NCBI GenBank assembly: GCA_021799555.1
Contig: JAJZAG010000016.1
Span: forward strand, 1-23,920
Direction: 5' to 3'
Length of the DNA: 23,920 nt
Source: Deltaproteobacteria bacterium
GTDB lineage: Bacteria; Desulfobacterota; Binatia; Binatales; Binataceae
The position numbers and the translations under genes were made by a program. Position 1 is the first letter of the stretch; the number at the start of each line of letters is the position of its first letter. Under the pieces are notes generated by a model. It was not told the DNA's origin and made no database searches. It saw only the letters and a list, made by a program, of their open reading frames with translations. Below are positions 14,462 to 21,760 of this stretch, one piece after another.

Positions 14462-15151
14462 CTAGTGGGACGGCGCAGCAACACCTGACGGCTTCAAAAA
14501 CAGCGTGCGCTCGACCATGTCAACGACTTCACGCTTGCGCCGCTCGATACTGGCCGGATCAAGCAGGTTGACGTTCCACAGCCGCTTGATCATCGCGGCA
14601 GTGCCGAAATATCCAATCGTGATCGAGTGCAGACTCTGGATGAAATGAAATGGTTCGATTTCGTGACGAAATTCGCCCTCGCGCTGGCCGCGGAAGATGA
14701 AGTTAACCTCGATCGCGTCGAGCGGCGGCATCCTGCGCTTGAGCAGATTTCGTCCGACGCCGTTCTCTTCGGCCATTTCCTTCCACAAGAGCTTCATCGA
14801 GTCCGGATGCTTCGCGATGTAATCGATCGCGTCCTTAATCGCGCGGACCAGCCGCTCCTGCCGGGTGCCTTTGCCGTTGGCAATCCGCTGCGCGGCGGCT
14901 TCCATCCCTTCGAAAATCTGATCGAGCACCGCGATATAAAGTTGCTGCTTCGAGGGAAAATGATGCAGCAGCGAGGGCGCCTTGATTCCGATGCGGCGCG
15001 CGATATCGCGCAGGCTGGTTCCGCGGTAGCCGCGTTCGGCAAACAGGGGCAGCGCGACGGCCAACACGCGTTCACGCGTGTCCATCGTGCGGCGAAGCGG
15101 CATGACCCTGCCACCCGTCCGCGCGGCGTGCACTTTGGATTGGGTTCGCAT
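14462..15151 (-). CDS. TetR-family transcriptional regulator
   Basis: The protein has 229 aa from ATG 15151, chosen because GGGAG lies 5 nt upstream and a promoter lies just before it; the frame is open beyond but without support. ATG 15103 or 15085 remain possible. The N-terminal DNA-binding part is clear: TRERVLAVALPLFAERGYRGTSLRDIARRIGIKAPSLLHHFPSK across residues 25-68, with the recognition helix near 58-66. The C-terminal ligand domain (about 75-220) is diverse, as usual. An operator palindrome sits within its own promoter, so it is very likely an autorepressor. It is upstream of monooxygenase 1 in the same direction and divergent from an amidase, which are its likely targets. Confidence 0.9.
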   Translation of the reverse strand: MRTQSKVHAARTGGRVMPLRRTMDTRERVLAVALPLFAERGYRGTSLRDIARRIGIKAPSLLHHFPSKQQLYIAVLDQIFEGMEAAAQRIANGKGTRQERLVRAIKDAIDYIAKHPDSMKLLWKEMAEENGVGRNLLKRRMPPLDAIEVNFIFRGQREGEFRHEIEPFHFIQSLHSITIGYFGTAAMIKRLWNVNLLDPASIERRKREVVDMVERTLFLKPSGVAAPSH

Positions 15152-15175
15152 GGCAGCTCCCGAGCTGCGGCGATA

Positions 15176-15204
15176 ATGATATCTAACACGCGTTAGGCAG
15201 TCAA
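15176..15204 (-). promoter_or_regulatory. Sigma-70 promoter of tetR with embedded operator
   Basis: On the minus strand TTGACT (15199-15204) and TATCAT (15176-15181) are exactly 17 nt apart. The spacer contains CTAACGCGTGTTAG (15183-15196), a CTAAC-N4-GTTAG palindrome, so bound TetR would block RNA polymerase. Transcription would start near 15169, giving a leader of about 18 nt with a GGGAG ribosome site. Confidence 0.75.
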
Positions 15205-15357
15205 TTCGCTCCGCGGCGCGCCTTCCCGCTCCGGGCTTTGCACCGACCACCTCGAAATCGTCAGGTTCCGTGCTTTTGATCGCGCTCAAACCGTAGTAGA
15301 AACCCAATCATTAATGCCAGCGGGGCGCATCGTCTCCGCCGCGCGGAGGATAGAACC

Positions 15358-16767
15358 ATGTCCGATCTCCACTGGAAACCCGCCCACGAACTTGCCGCTA
15401 TGATCCACCGACGCGAAGTCAAGCCGAGCGAGTTGATGGCGGCGACGCTTAAGCGCCTCGAACAGGTGAACCCCAAGATAAACGCCTTCGTCGCGCTGCG
15501 CGCCGAGCAGGCGATGGAGGAAGCGCGCGCGATGGATGAAAAAGTCATCCGGAGCGTTGAACTTGGACCGCTGGCCGGCCTCCCCTTCGGCGTCAAGGAT
15601 CTCGAAGACGCCGCCGGATTACCGACCACGCACGGATCGAAGCCATTCCGGGATCATATGCCGGCGGGAGATTCGGTTCAGGTTTCCCGGCTCAAGGGCG
15701 CTGGCGCGATCGTACTCGGCAAGACCAACGCGCCCGAGTTCGGATACACCGGATTTACCAAAAACCTGCTCTTCGGCGTTACCCGAAACCCGTGGAACCT
15801 CGAACGCACCCCGGGCGGATCATCGGGTGGAAGTTCGGCGGCGATCTCGGGCGGCATCGTCGCGCTTGCCACCGGCTCCGACGGCGGCGGTTCGGTACGT
15901 ATTCCCGCGTGCTATGCTGGATGCTTCGGCCTTAAGCCGAGCAAGGGACGGATCCCTCTCGAGCCATCGCTGGGGATGCTCGGATGGAACGACACGAGCG
16001 TGCTCGGGCCGCTGACCCGGACCGTGCGCGACGCCGCGATGTATCTGGACGCGGTGGTGGGGTACCATCCGTCGGATCCTGACTCGCTGCCGCATCCGGG
16101 AATATCTTATAACGCGATCCTGGAGAGGATTCCGAAAAAACTGCGCATCGCGTTTCATCCCGACTTCGGCAATCCGGTTCAAAACGATGTTGCACGCGAA
16201 GTCGCGAAGGCCGTCAATGTTTTCAAGGATCTCGGCCACGAAATCACGCAGATCGACGATCCGATCGTTGATTTGGGCCGCGAGTGGCAGCGGCTTGGTG
16301 CAACGCAATCATACGCGCAGCTCTATGAATTGCTCGACAGCCGCCGGGAAGATTTCGGCCGCGCATTTGCGGCGGGAACCATTTCCGCTGAGCACATCAC
16401 ATGGCGCCATTACGGACAGGCTTATCGGCTCCGCTATCAGTTCAACGAATGGTGCCGTAAACTTTTCGAGCGCTACGATCTGCTGCTAACTCCAACGATC
16501 GCGACTGAAGCCTTCCCAGCGGCCGGTCCACCGTTCGACACAGTCAACGGCAAGCCCGCCGATCAACTCAAAGCGGTTGCCGGCTTCACCTATCCGTTCA
16601 ATATGAGTGGGCATCCGGGCGCCAATGTTCGCGCGGGACTGACTGATAACGGCCTTCCCGCCGGGTTACAGATCGTCGCCGAGCGCCATCGCGAGGATCT
16701 TGTTTTGCAGGCGGCCTATGCTTACGAACAAGCGCGCCCCTGGAACAACAAATGGCCTGAGATTTGA
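15358..16767 (+). CDS. Amidase-signature hydrolase (GatA-like)
   Basis: This 469-residue member of the amidase-signature family hydrolyses amide bonds with a Ser-cisSer-Lys triad: Lys80 in FGVKDLED, cis-Ser155 in TPGGSSGGSS and the nucleophile Ser179 in GSDGGGSVRIPA. The 24-residue spacing between the two serines matches known members such as malonamidase E2. GGAGG (15345-15349) lies 8 nt before ATG 15358. No gatB or gatC is adjacent, so this is a stand-alone catabolic amidase and not the tRNA amidotransferase subunit. It is divergent from tetR, with about 160 nt between its start and the TetR operator, so co-regulation is possible but not shown. The natural amide is unknown. Confidence 0.92.
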   Translation: MSDLHWKPAHELAAMIHRREVKPSELMAATLKRLEQVNPKINAFVALRAEQAMEEARAMDEKVIRSVELGPLAGLPFGVKDLEDAAGLPTTHGSKPFRDHMPAGDSVQVSRLKGAGAIVLGKTNAPEFGYTGFTKNLLFGVTRNPWNLERTPGGSSGGSSAAISGGIVALATGSDGGGSVRIPACYAGCFGLKPSKGRIPLEPSLGMLGWNDTSVLGPLTRTVRDAAMYLDAVVGYHPSDPDSLPHPGISYNAILERIPKKLRIAFHPDFGNPVQNDVAREVAKAVNVFKDLGHEITQIDDPIVDLGREWQRLGATQSYAQLYELLDSRREDFGRAFAAGTISAEHITWRHYGQAYRLRYQFNEWCRKLFERYDLLLTPTIATEAFPAAGPPFDTVNGKPADQLKAVAGFTYPFNMSGHPGANVRAGLTDNGLPAGLQIVAERHREDLVLQAAYAYEQARPWNNKWPEI

Positions 16768-16806
16768 CACTGGGCAAAAGGCTGCGAAAGGTGGGTTAAG
16801 TCACAG

Positions 16807-17180
16807 TCAGTCTGCCGCTGTCGTTGCAAATTTCGCGTCAGCGTCGAATTGCTGCACCAAATCGGCAAGTTTTCGCGCCTGCGAGGTTACCTCCGGACGA
16901 CGCGGCTCGCCAAGCCATTCGATAAGCGAACCGGCCAGATCCATGAGCCTCGTTCTGATCAGGTCGGTCCGCCTGATGTCCCCAGTGCAGAGGTCGCGAG
17001 AATATCAGGGAGAGCATTCGACGCTAGATAGTCGATCCGCGAAACTTCGGTTTTGAGCGGAATTTTTGGAAGCTCCCGAACCAATTCCCGAGCAGAGTTG
17101 TTTATAGCGTCCATCAGATCCACCTCTGTCGGGCGTCGCCGCTTCTTGACCGCCTGTACGAGACGATTCCGAGAACTCAT
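16807..17180 (-). pseudogene. Small hypothetical gene, apparently split by a one-base frameshift
   Basis: Two minus-strand frames read as consecutive halves of one protein. The first (17180-16959) is protein-like up to PDI at residue 60. A second frame, open after a stop near 17006, continues SRDLCTGDIRRTDLIRTRLMDL to a TGA at 16807. Adding a single base at about 17000, where the plus strand reads GAGAATATC, would join them into about 124 residues of charged, mainly helical sequence ending QARKLADLVQQFDADAKF. I recognise no family. It follows the aminotransferase gene by 63 nt on the same strand. A sequencing or assembly error, a true pseudogene or two overlapping small genes are all possible. 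Confidence 0.45.
16959..17180 (-). CDS. Hypothetical 73-residue ORF (first half of the split gene)
   Basis: As it stands, ATG 17180 opens 73 codons. The product starts basic (NRLVQAVKKRRRPTEVDLMD) and has an amphipathic helical middle (NNSARELVRELPKI). The last 13 residues (LATSALGTSGGPT) are low in information and probably out of the original frame. The upstream ribosome site is weak, and an in-frame stop lies 12 nt before the ATG, which fixes the start. A second short frame with its own ATG (16944, 45 codons to 16807) follows 14 nt after the stop. Confidence 0.4.
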   Translation of the reverse strand: MSSRNRLVQAVKKRRRPTEVDLMDAINNSARELVRELPKIPLKTEVSRIDYLASNALPDILATSALGTSGGPT

Positions 17181-17216
17181 TGATCCCGGAACTCATCTGG
17201 CGCATCAGCAACTTTC

Positions 17217-17264
17217 GGAACTGTTTGCGCTCGCTCGCGCGCGCTATGCGGGGAACTGTTTGCG
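17217..17264. repeat. 13-bp exact direct repeat at the end of the aminotransferase gene
   Basis: GGAACTGTTTGCG occurs at 17217-17229 and again at 17252-17264, 35 bp apart. The second copy encodes the last residues of the aminotransferase (RKQF), and the first lies just after its stop. It may mark a small past duplication or rearrangement at this gene end. Confidence 0.5.
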
Positions 17265-18485
17265 GACGGCGGTGAAGGCCACGTCGGTCACCTCGAGAGT
17301 TCGCGCAATATCGTCTTCGGTGTGCGCTGCGGTCAGAAACCAGTTGTGGCGCGGCGCAAGATATACGCCATTCTGCGAGCATGTACCGGCAAATACTTTG
17401 ATCCGGTCGTGATGCCCATGATCGTCGTTGAACGTCATGTACGGAATCGCTGGAGGACCAGAGTACGTCACCTCGAATCCGTGGGTGCGCGCCTGCGCAA
17501 GCATCCCGTCGCGCAGCTTTTCGCCAAGCATCCGCATCCGATCGATTCCGCCGGTCGCCGCGAGTTCTTGCAGGCAGGCCAGCGACGCCGCCATCGGAAT
17601 CGCACTGGTGAAATACGATCCCGTGAAAAAAACTTCCTGCGCGGCCTGCTTCAGGCTGTCGCGTCCCATGCACGCCGAGATCGGATAGCCGTTACCCATC
17701 GCCTTGCAATAGGTCGCCAGATCCGGGCGGACGCCGAACAACTCGCCCGAGCCGCCCATGTGCAGGCGAAAGCCGGCGCGCACATCGTCAAGGATAAACA
17801 CAATCCCATTACGATCGCATAGTTCGCGCACGCCGGGCAGAAATCCCTCGACCGGAAGTTCCTGATCGTGGCCCGCGTCATGGCGAAACGGCGAGAGAAT
17901 TACACCGGCGATTTCGCCTTCGTTTTCGCCGATCACGTCACGCAAACTCGCCAGGTTGTTGTAGTTGAAATAAACGACGTTGGCGCGATCCTCGGGCATC
18001 ACGCCGCCGGGAACCGGTGTGCACCAGGTGTGCGCACCATGATATGCCCCCGAGCACATCGCGATCTTTTTGCGCCCTGTCGCGCGGCGCGCAACCAGCG
18101 TGGCCCACGTACATACGTCGGAACCGTTCTTTGCAAATACCGTCCAGTCCGCGAATGGCGTGATCGACACCATATACTCCGCAAGCTCGACCCACAGCGG
18201 ACCCGGTGCGTTGAAACAATTGCCGAGTTCCATCTGGCGGCGGACTGCCTCTTCGACGCGGGGATGGCGATGGCCGAGCACGATCGGTCCGTAAGATGCC
18301 ATATAGTCGATATATTCGTTTCCATCGACGTCCCAGACGTGCGATCCCTGCCCACGGGCGAAGAATGAGGGATACGCGCCGCGCGTCAGCAGCATCGGAT
18401 TCTGATGCCCATAAATGCCGCCGGGAACGACCTTCCGCGCGCGCTCCATAAGCGCGGTGCTCTTTTCAAAAGTGTAGGGTTTCAC
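17244..18485 (-). CDS. Class III PLP-dependent aminotransferase (glutamate-1-semialdehyde aminomutase-like)
   Basis: The protein has 413 aa from GTG 18485, with AGG 7 nt upstream. Fold-type I PLP features are visible: NGSDVCTWATLVARRATGRKK at 120-140 (phosphate-binding region), AYHGAH at 147-152, the Asp pair in ILDDVRAGFR at 231-240 (pyridine-N contact), and Lys261 in YCKAMGNGYPIS as the Schiff-base lysine. The N-terminal VPGGIYGHQNP resembles GSAM-like enzymes, but the usual GGGxPVGA loop after the lysine is replaced by GNGYPISA. It is therefore probably a catabolic transaminase or aminomutase and not HemL. No other heme gene lies nearby. A terminator-like hairpin upstream separates it from the response regulator. 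Confidence 0.88.
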   Translation of the reverse strand: MKPYTFEKSTALMERARKVVPGGIYGHQNPMLLTRGAYPSFFARGQGSHVWDVDGNEYIDYMASYGPIVLGHRHPRVEEAVRRQMELGNCFNAPGPLWVELAEYMVSITPFADWTVFAKNGSDVCTWATLVARRATGRKKIAMCSGAYHGAHTWCTPVPGGVMPEDRANVVYFNYNNLASLRDVIGENEGEIAGVILSPFRHDAGHDQELPVEGFLPGVRELCDRNGIVFILDDVRAGFRLHMGGSGELFGVRPDLATYCKAMGNGYPISACMGRDSLKQAAQEVFFTGSYFTSAIPMAASLACLQELAATGGIDRMRMLGEKLRDGMLAQARTHGFEVTYSGPPAIPYMTFNDDHGHHDRIKVFAGTCSQNGVYLAPRHNWFLTAAHTEDDIARTLEVTDVAFTAVRKQFPA

Positions 18486-18522
18486 GCTAGGACCTCGGAA
18501 GCGCCAGTTGCGCAGTGATAAA

Positions 18523-18541
18523 CCCGAGAATCCTACTCGGG
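18523..18541 (-). terminator. Terminator-like hairpin after the response regulator
   Basis: Read on the minus strand, CCCGAG and CTCGGG (plus strand 18536-18541 and 18523-18528) form a 6-bp stem with a 7-nt loop, followed by TTTAT. It lies between the response regulator stop and the aminotransferase start, so it likely limits read-through. Confidence 0.45.
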
Positions 18542-18605
18542 GATACGGGCGTCAAGCGAACCGACGCAGGACGCTAGCAACAAAGACGGGATCGCTCGGC
18601 CGCGG

Positions 18606-19073
18606 TCAGTGCCGATAGGTGGTGCGCGCCGCCTGTGCGGCCGAAGGTGGCAGCGCTCCGATTCGGGTCAGCTCTTCGCGCAGCTTTGCGCGCGAGAGTG
18701 GCTTCGACAGGACCGCCGAAGCGCCGAGCTCATAACTCTCCGCTATATCGCGGTCGTACATCGAGCTGGTCACGACGAACAGCGGAACCATCGAGCAAAC
18801 CTCGCTACCGTGAATCGCGGTCAAGACCGAGAAGCCGCCGTTATCGGGCAAGCGCAAATCGACGAAGAATAAATCGGGGCGATCGTACTCTGTGAACTGC
18901 GCAATCATATCGAGCGCCTCTTCGGCGTTTTGCGCATGAAGCATCTCAATCGCGTCGCCCAGTACTTGACGGATTACGGTCAGCGCGATGAAGACATGAT
19001 CCGGATTGTCCTCGACGAGAAAGATACGTACGCAGGGTCCGGTGCCTTCGAGGTCTTTTTCGTCGTTCTGCAT
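18606..19073 (-). CDS. Single-domain response regulator (Rcp1-like receiver)
   Basis: This 155-residue CheY-type receiver has no output domain. It shows the acidic pair Glu21/Asp22 in LVEDNPD, phospho-acceptor Asp72 in FFVDLRLP, Thr102 in VVTSSM and Lys124 in LSKPLS. The opening IFLVEDNPDHVFIA and the long helix-rich insert (AEEALDMIAQFTEYDRPDLFF) are typical of Rcp1-type regulators that serve phytochrome-like or hybrid histidine kinases. A GGAG ribosome site is 4 nt before ATG 19073. No kinase is in the window, so it is an orphan here. It probably works by protein contact in a phosphorelay. It is transcribed divergently from the ClC gene, about 450 nt away. Confidence 0.93.
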   Translation of the reverse strand: MQNDEKDLEGTGPCVRIFLVEDNPDHVFIALTVIRQVLGDAIEMLHAQNAEEALDMIAQFTEYDRPDLFFVDLRLPDNGGFSVLTAIHGSEVCSMVPLFVVTSSMYDRDIAESYELGASAVLSKPLSRAKLREELTRIGALPPSAAQAARTTYRH

Positions 19074-19527
19074 CCCACTCCGCTCGTTCGCCAGAGCCGT
19101 CAGGTTACTCGAAGTTCAATTGAAAATCTTCGTTTTCAGCCCCAATAATAGCTGCACGAGAACAAATTTTCGTGACAGCCGGGATGATCCAATTGGCGTG
19201 CCACAATTGTGAGAGCTTTGCCCGTGATACGACAACTAGGAGGTTGTTTAGTCTTGATGTCTTTACGAGTCTCTGCGGAGATTGAATGATAGGATATGCC
19301 GCAAATCTAGAGTTCTTTTCGCCGCGATCGCCCTCGTGTCGCGAAATCCTACGGGCGCGAACGTCGCCGGACGAGGATCGGGCTTTTTGGCTGTGGCGTT
19401 AATGCTACAATCAGTGGCTCTTTTGTTTCATGATGGCACAGCTTCTTAGCCGATAATCGACACTTGGATTTGATCGAGAAGGTCGGTTCGCACGAGAAGC
19501 GTAAGGGAATTCGTCGGGGAGGAAGTC
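19074..19527. other. Non-coding divergent promoter region
   Basis: These 454 nt separate the response regulator (minus) from the ClC gene (plus). They hold an extended -10 promoter for ClC at 19403-19411. Two CAATTG-type palindromes lie around 19190-19210. Short open frames here lack ribosome sites and look random. No RNA family is recognised. Confidence 0.45.
19403..19411 (+). promoter_or_regulatory. Candidate extended -10 promoter of the ClC gene
   Basis: TGCTACAAT combines a TG dinucleotide with TACAAT (19406-19411), 5 of 6 matches to the -10 consensus. The -35 region is poor, as is usual for extended -10 promoters. The start would be near 19418, leaving a leader of about 110 nt. Confidence 0.4.
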
Positions 19528-21315
19528 TTGGCTCGTATTCTGAATTTGCCGCTGCTTCAGCATCCTATGCTCAAGAAATATTCCGCGCTCGTAAAGGAAG
19601 ACCTGAGTGCTACATATTCGCGCGATATTCAGAAGTGGCTGCTAGTCGCACCGTTTATCGGCATTATCACGGGCGTCGTGATTGCCGGAATCACGATCCT
19701 GATTCTGGGCAAAATTTGGGCGGCGTTGCTGCCGCTATATCTCGCACATCACTGGATGATCCTACCCGGGCTGCTGTTCGGGTTCCTGCTCACCGGATTG
19801 ATCATGCAGTTCCGCACGCCCGACCCCGACGAGCACTCGACCGAAGAGATCATTCGCTCATATCACAATCATCAGGGTGACATCGATTTCAAACCGTTTT
19901 GGTGGAAGCTGCTGGCCGCCGTGACTACCGTCGGGTCTGGCGGCAGCGCAGCACTCGAAGGACCAAGCATCTACGGCGGCGGAGCAATCGGCTCGTGGCT
20001 GTGGACAAAGCTGCGCCGCTTTGCGCGCCTCGAATCGCGCGACCGGCGCATCATGCTGATCAGCGGCGCGGCGGCCGGGATGGCGGCTGTTTTCCGCGCG
20101 CCGCTGACGGGAATCGTGTTCGCGCTCGAAATGCCGTACAAAGATGACCTCGCACACGAGGCGCTGCTGCCCTCGCTCATCGCGTCGGTGGTGGCGTACG
20201 CCACTCTCGTCGCAATCGTCGGCGCGGAGCCGCTATTCGGATTCCAGTCCTTCGCGCGAGCCGGGTTTGGCCCATTGGATGTAGTTTGGTCGGCGCTCTT
20301 GGGTGCGGGAATCGGGTTAATCGCGATCGTGTTCGACATTACGTTTCGCCGGGTCCGGACGTTTTTTGTACGCAGCCGCGCGCCGCACACATTGAAACTT
20401 ATGGCGGGCGGATTTGGCACCGCGCTATGCGGCATGATCTTTCTGGCGATCTTTCCGGGCAAGCTCGTACCGATCGGGCCTAACTACGAAGCCGTGCGCT
20501 ACGTGCTGAGCACACCGTATCCTTCGCACCTGTTGATCACGTTTGCGATTCTCAAACTTGCCGCGACGATCTGTTCGCTCGGCTCGGGCGGAGTCAGCGC
20601 GATGTTCGTGCCGCTGCTCCTGACCGGCGGATGCCTGGGCAGCGCGTTTGCACAATCGATCATGCATTCGCCCGCGGTCGATATGTACGCCGCAGTCGGG
20701 ATGGCGTCGTTCATCGCGGCGGGGTACAAAACGCCCCTGACAGCGGTTGTCTTTGTGGCTGAGACTACCGGAGGCCATGCCTTCATCATCCCGAGCCTGA
20801 TCGGAGCCGCCGTTGCCTACGCGATTTCCGGCGAGGCGTCGGTCTCGGGCGATCAGCATCTGCATGAAACGGCAAAGATCTCGGAGCTAAAGAACCTGGC
20901 GGTGCGCGACGTGATACAGCGCCAGATCGTGTCGATGCCAGCGAGCGCCACGGTCGCGGATTTCGCGCGCTCCGTGGCCGCGCATCATAATCACGCGCAC
21001 TTCCCGGTTTACGATAACGGTCAGGTGATAGGAATAGTGTCGGCGGCCGACTTGGGCCGCGTCGCACCTGAAAAGTGGGCCACGACAACGGTCGGCTCAA
21101 TCGCCGACCGCGAAGTCACCAGAGTCGCCGAGGATTGCGATCTAAGCGAGGCGCTGCGGCTGCTAGTCCGCGAGGGCGGCGACCAAATGCTGCTGGTCAC
21201 CCACGATCACGGCGCTACCGTCTCGGGTCTCGTCACCAAGACCGATATCCTGCGCGCCGTCGGCAACCATCGCGACTCCGCGGCTCCGCCACCAATCCCG
21301 GGCCAACTGACTTAA
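19528..21315 (+). CDS. ClC-type chloride channel/transporter with C-terminal CBS pair
   Basis: The protein has 595 aa from TTG 19528, which has GGGGAGG (19516-19522) 5 nt upstream. ClC signature loops are GSGGSAALEGP at 136-146 (first two anion-pathway motifs, with Glu144 as the gating glutamate) and GSGGVSAMFVP at 352-362 (third motif). The membrane part ends about residue 435. Two CBS-like segments follow (about 457-511 and 520-580), with VRDVIQRQIVSMPASATVADF, PVYDNGQVIGIVS and GLVTKTDILRAVG. The first motif is GSGGS, not GSGIP. At the position of the internal proton glutamate of E. coli ClC, the sequence reads FALEMPY with one Glu where E. coli has two. It may thus be channel-like; this needs an alignment. 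The stop overlaps that of the GNAT gene. Confidence 0.92.
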   Translation: MARILNLPLLQHPMLKKYSALVKEDLSATYSRDIQKWLLVAPFIGIITGVVIAGITILILGKIWAALLPLYLAHHWMILPGLLFGFLLTGLIMQFRTPDPDEHSTEEIIRSYHNHQGDIDFKPFWWKLLAAVTTVGSGGSAALEGPSIYGGGAIGSWLWTKLRRFARLESRDRRIMLISGAAAGMAAVFRAPLTGIVFALEMPYKDDLAHEALLPSLIASVVAYATLVAIVGAEPLFGFQSFARAGFGPLDVVWSALLGAGIGLIAIVFDITFRRVRTFFVRSRAPHTLKLMAGGFGTALCGMIFLAIFPGKLVPIGPNYEAVRYVLSTPYPSHLLITFAILKLAATICSLGSGGVSAMFVPLLLTGGCLGSAFAQSIMHSPAVDMYAAVGMASFIAAGYKTPLTAVVFVAETTGGHAFIIPSLIGAAVAYAISGEASVSGDQHLHETAKISELKNLAVRDVIQRQIVSMPASATVADFARSVAAHHNHAHFPVYDNGQVIGIVSAADLGRVAPEKWATTTVGSIADREVTRVAEDCDLSEALRLLVREGGDQMLLVTHDHGATVSGLVTKTDILRAVGNHRDSAAPPPIPGQLT

Positions 21316-21731
21316 GCCGACTGCCCGGCGGTTCGAAGCGCGAGCAATACCGGAAGTCGGGAAAATCCCGCTCGATTCCAGAACGGAAGACTGCGTTCGG
21401 TCACAGTCGCCGAAACCCCCGCCGCTCCTCGGCGTCGAAGCTCCTGCCATGCCGCGTCGACCAGCGCAGCTCCGATGCCCGAATGCTGGCGTTCGGGATG
21501 CACTGAAAGCAAGTGGATCAGTGCTCGCGAGCCGTCATAGACCGCGCGAATCAATCCGCACGGCTCTTGGTCTATTGCCGCGACCAGGAAAACTGCGCAG
21601 GCGCACCGCGCCACACGCCGCATCGCGTCCGGACCTTCAACCTCGGGATAGTCGTACTGATGATTGAGCTTTAGGATTTCAACTAGCGCGTCTATATCCC
21701 GCTCCTCAAACACTCGGATATCCAGCGCCAT
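21312..21731 (-). CDS. GNAT-family N-acetyltransferase
   Basis: The protein has 139 aa from ATG 21731, with GGAGG 7 nt upstream; the longer open frame overlaps the monooxygenase gene and is not used. The GNAT fold shows beta 4 plus motif A at 73-92, LLSVHPERQHSGIGAALVDA, where QHSGIG is the acetyl-CoA pyrophosphate loop. Motif B, RSLPFWNRAGF, lies at 113-123. It transfers an acetyl group to an unknown amine. It starts 29 nt after monooxygenase 2 and is the last gene of that operon. Its TAA stop (21314-21312) shares bases with the ClC stop. Confidence 0.88.
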   Translation of the reverse strand: MALDIRVFEERDIDALVEILKLNHQYDYPEVEGPDAMRRVARCACAVFLVAAIDQEPCGLIRAVYDGSRALIHLLSVHPERQHSGIGAALVDAAWQELRRRGAAGVSATVTERSLPFWNRAGFSRLPVLLALRTAGQSA

Positions 21732-21760
21732 AATCGAACCTCCGATCGGCGCCACGCGCT

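Noticed and set aside
15182..15357. A promoter for the divergent amidase under the same TetR operator
   Set aside because: The operator is about 160 nt from the amidase start and I could not find a convincing plus-strand -35/-10 pair near it, so direct control is left open and not claimed.
17005..17673. A 222-codon minus frame overlapping the aminotransferase
   Set aside because: It is out of frame with the aminotransferase, which has the PLP lysine and other motifs; the longer frame is composition-driven.
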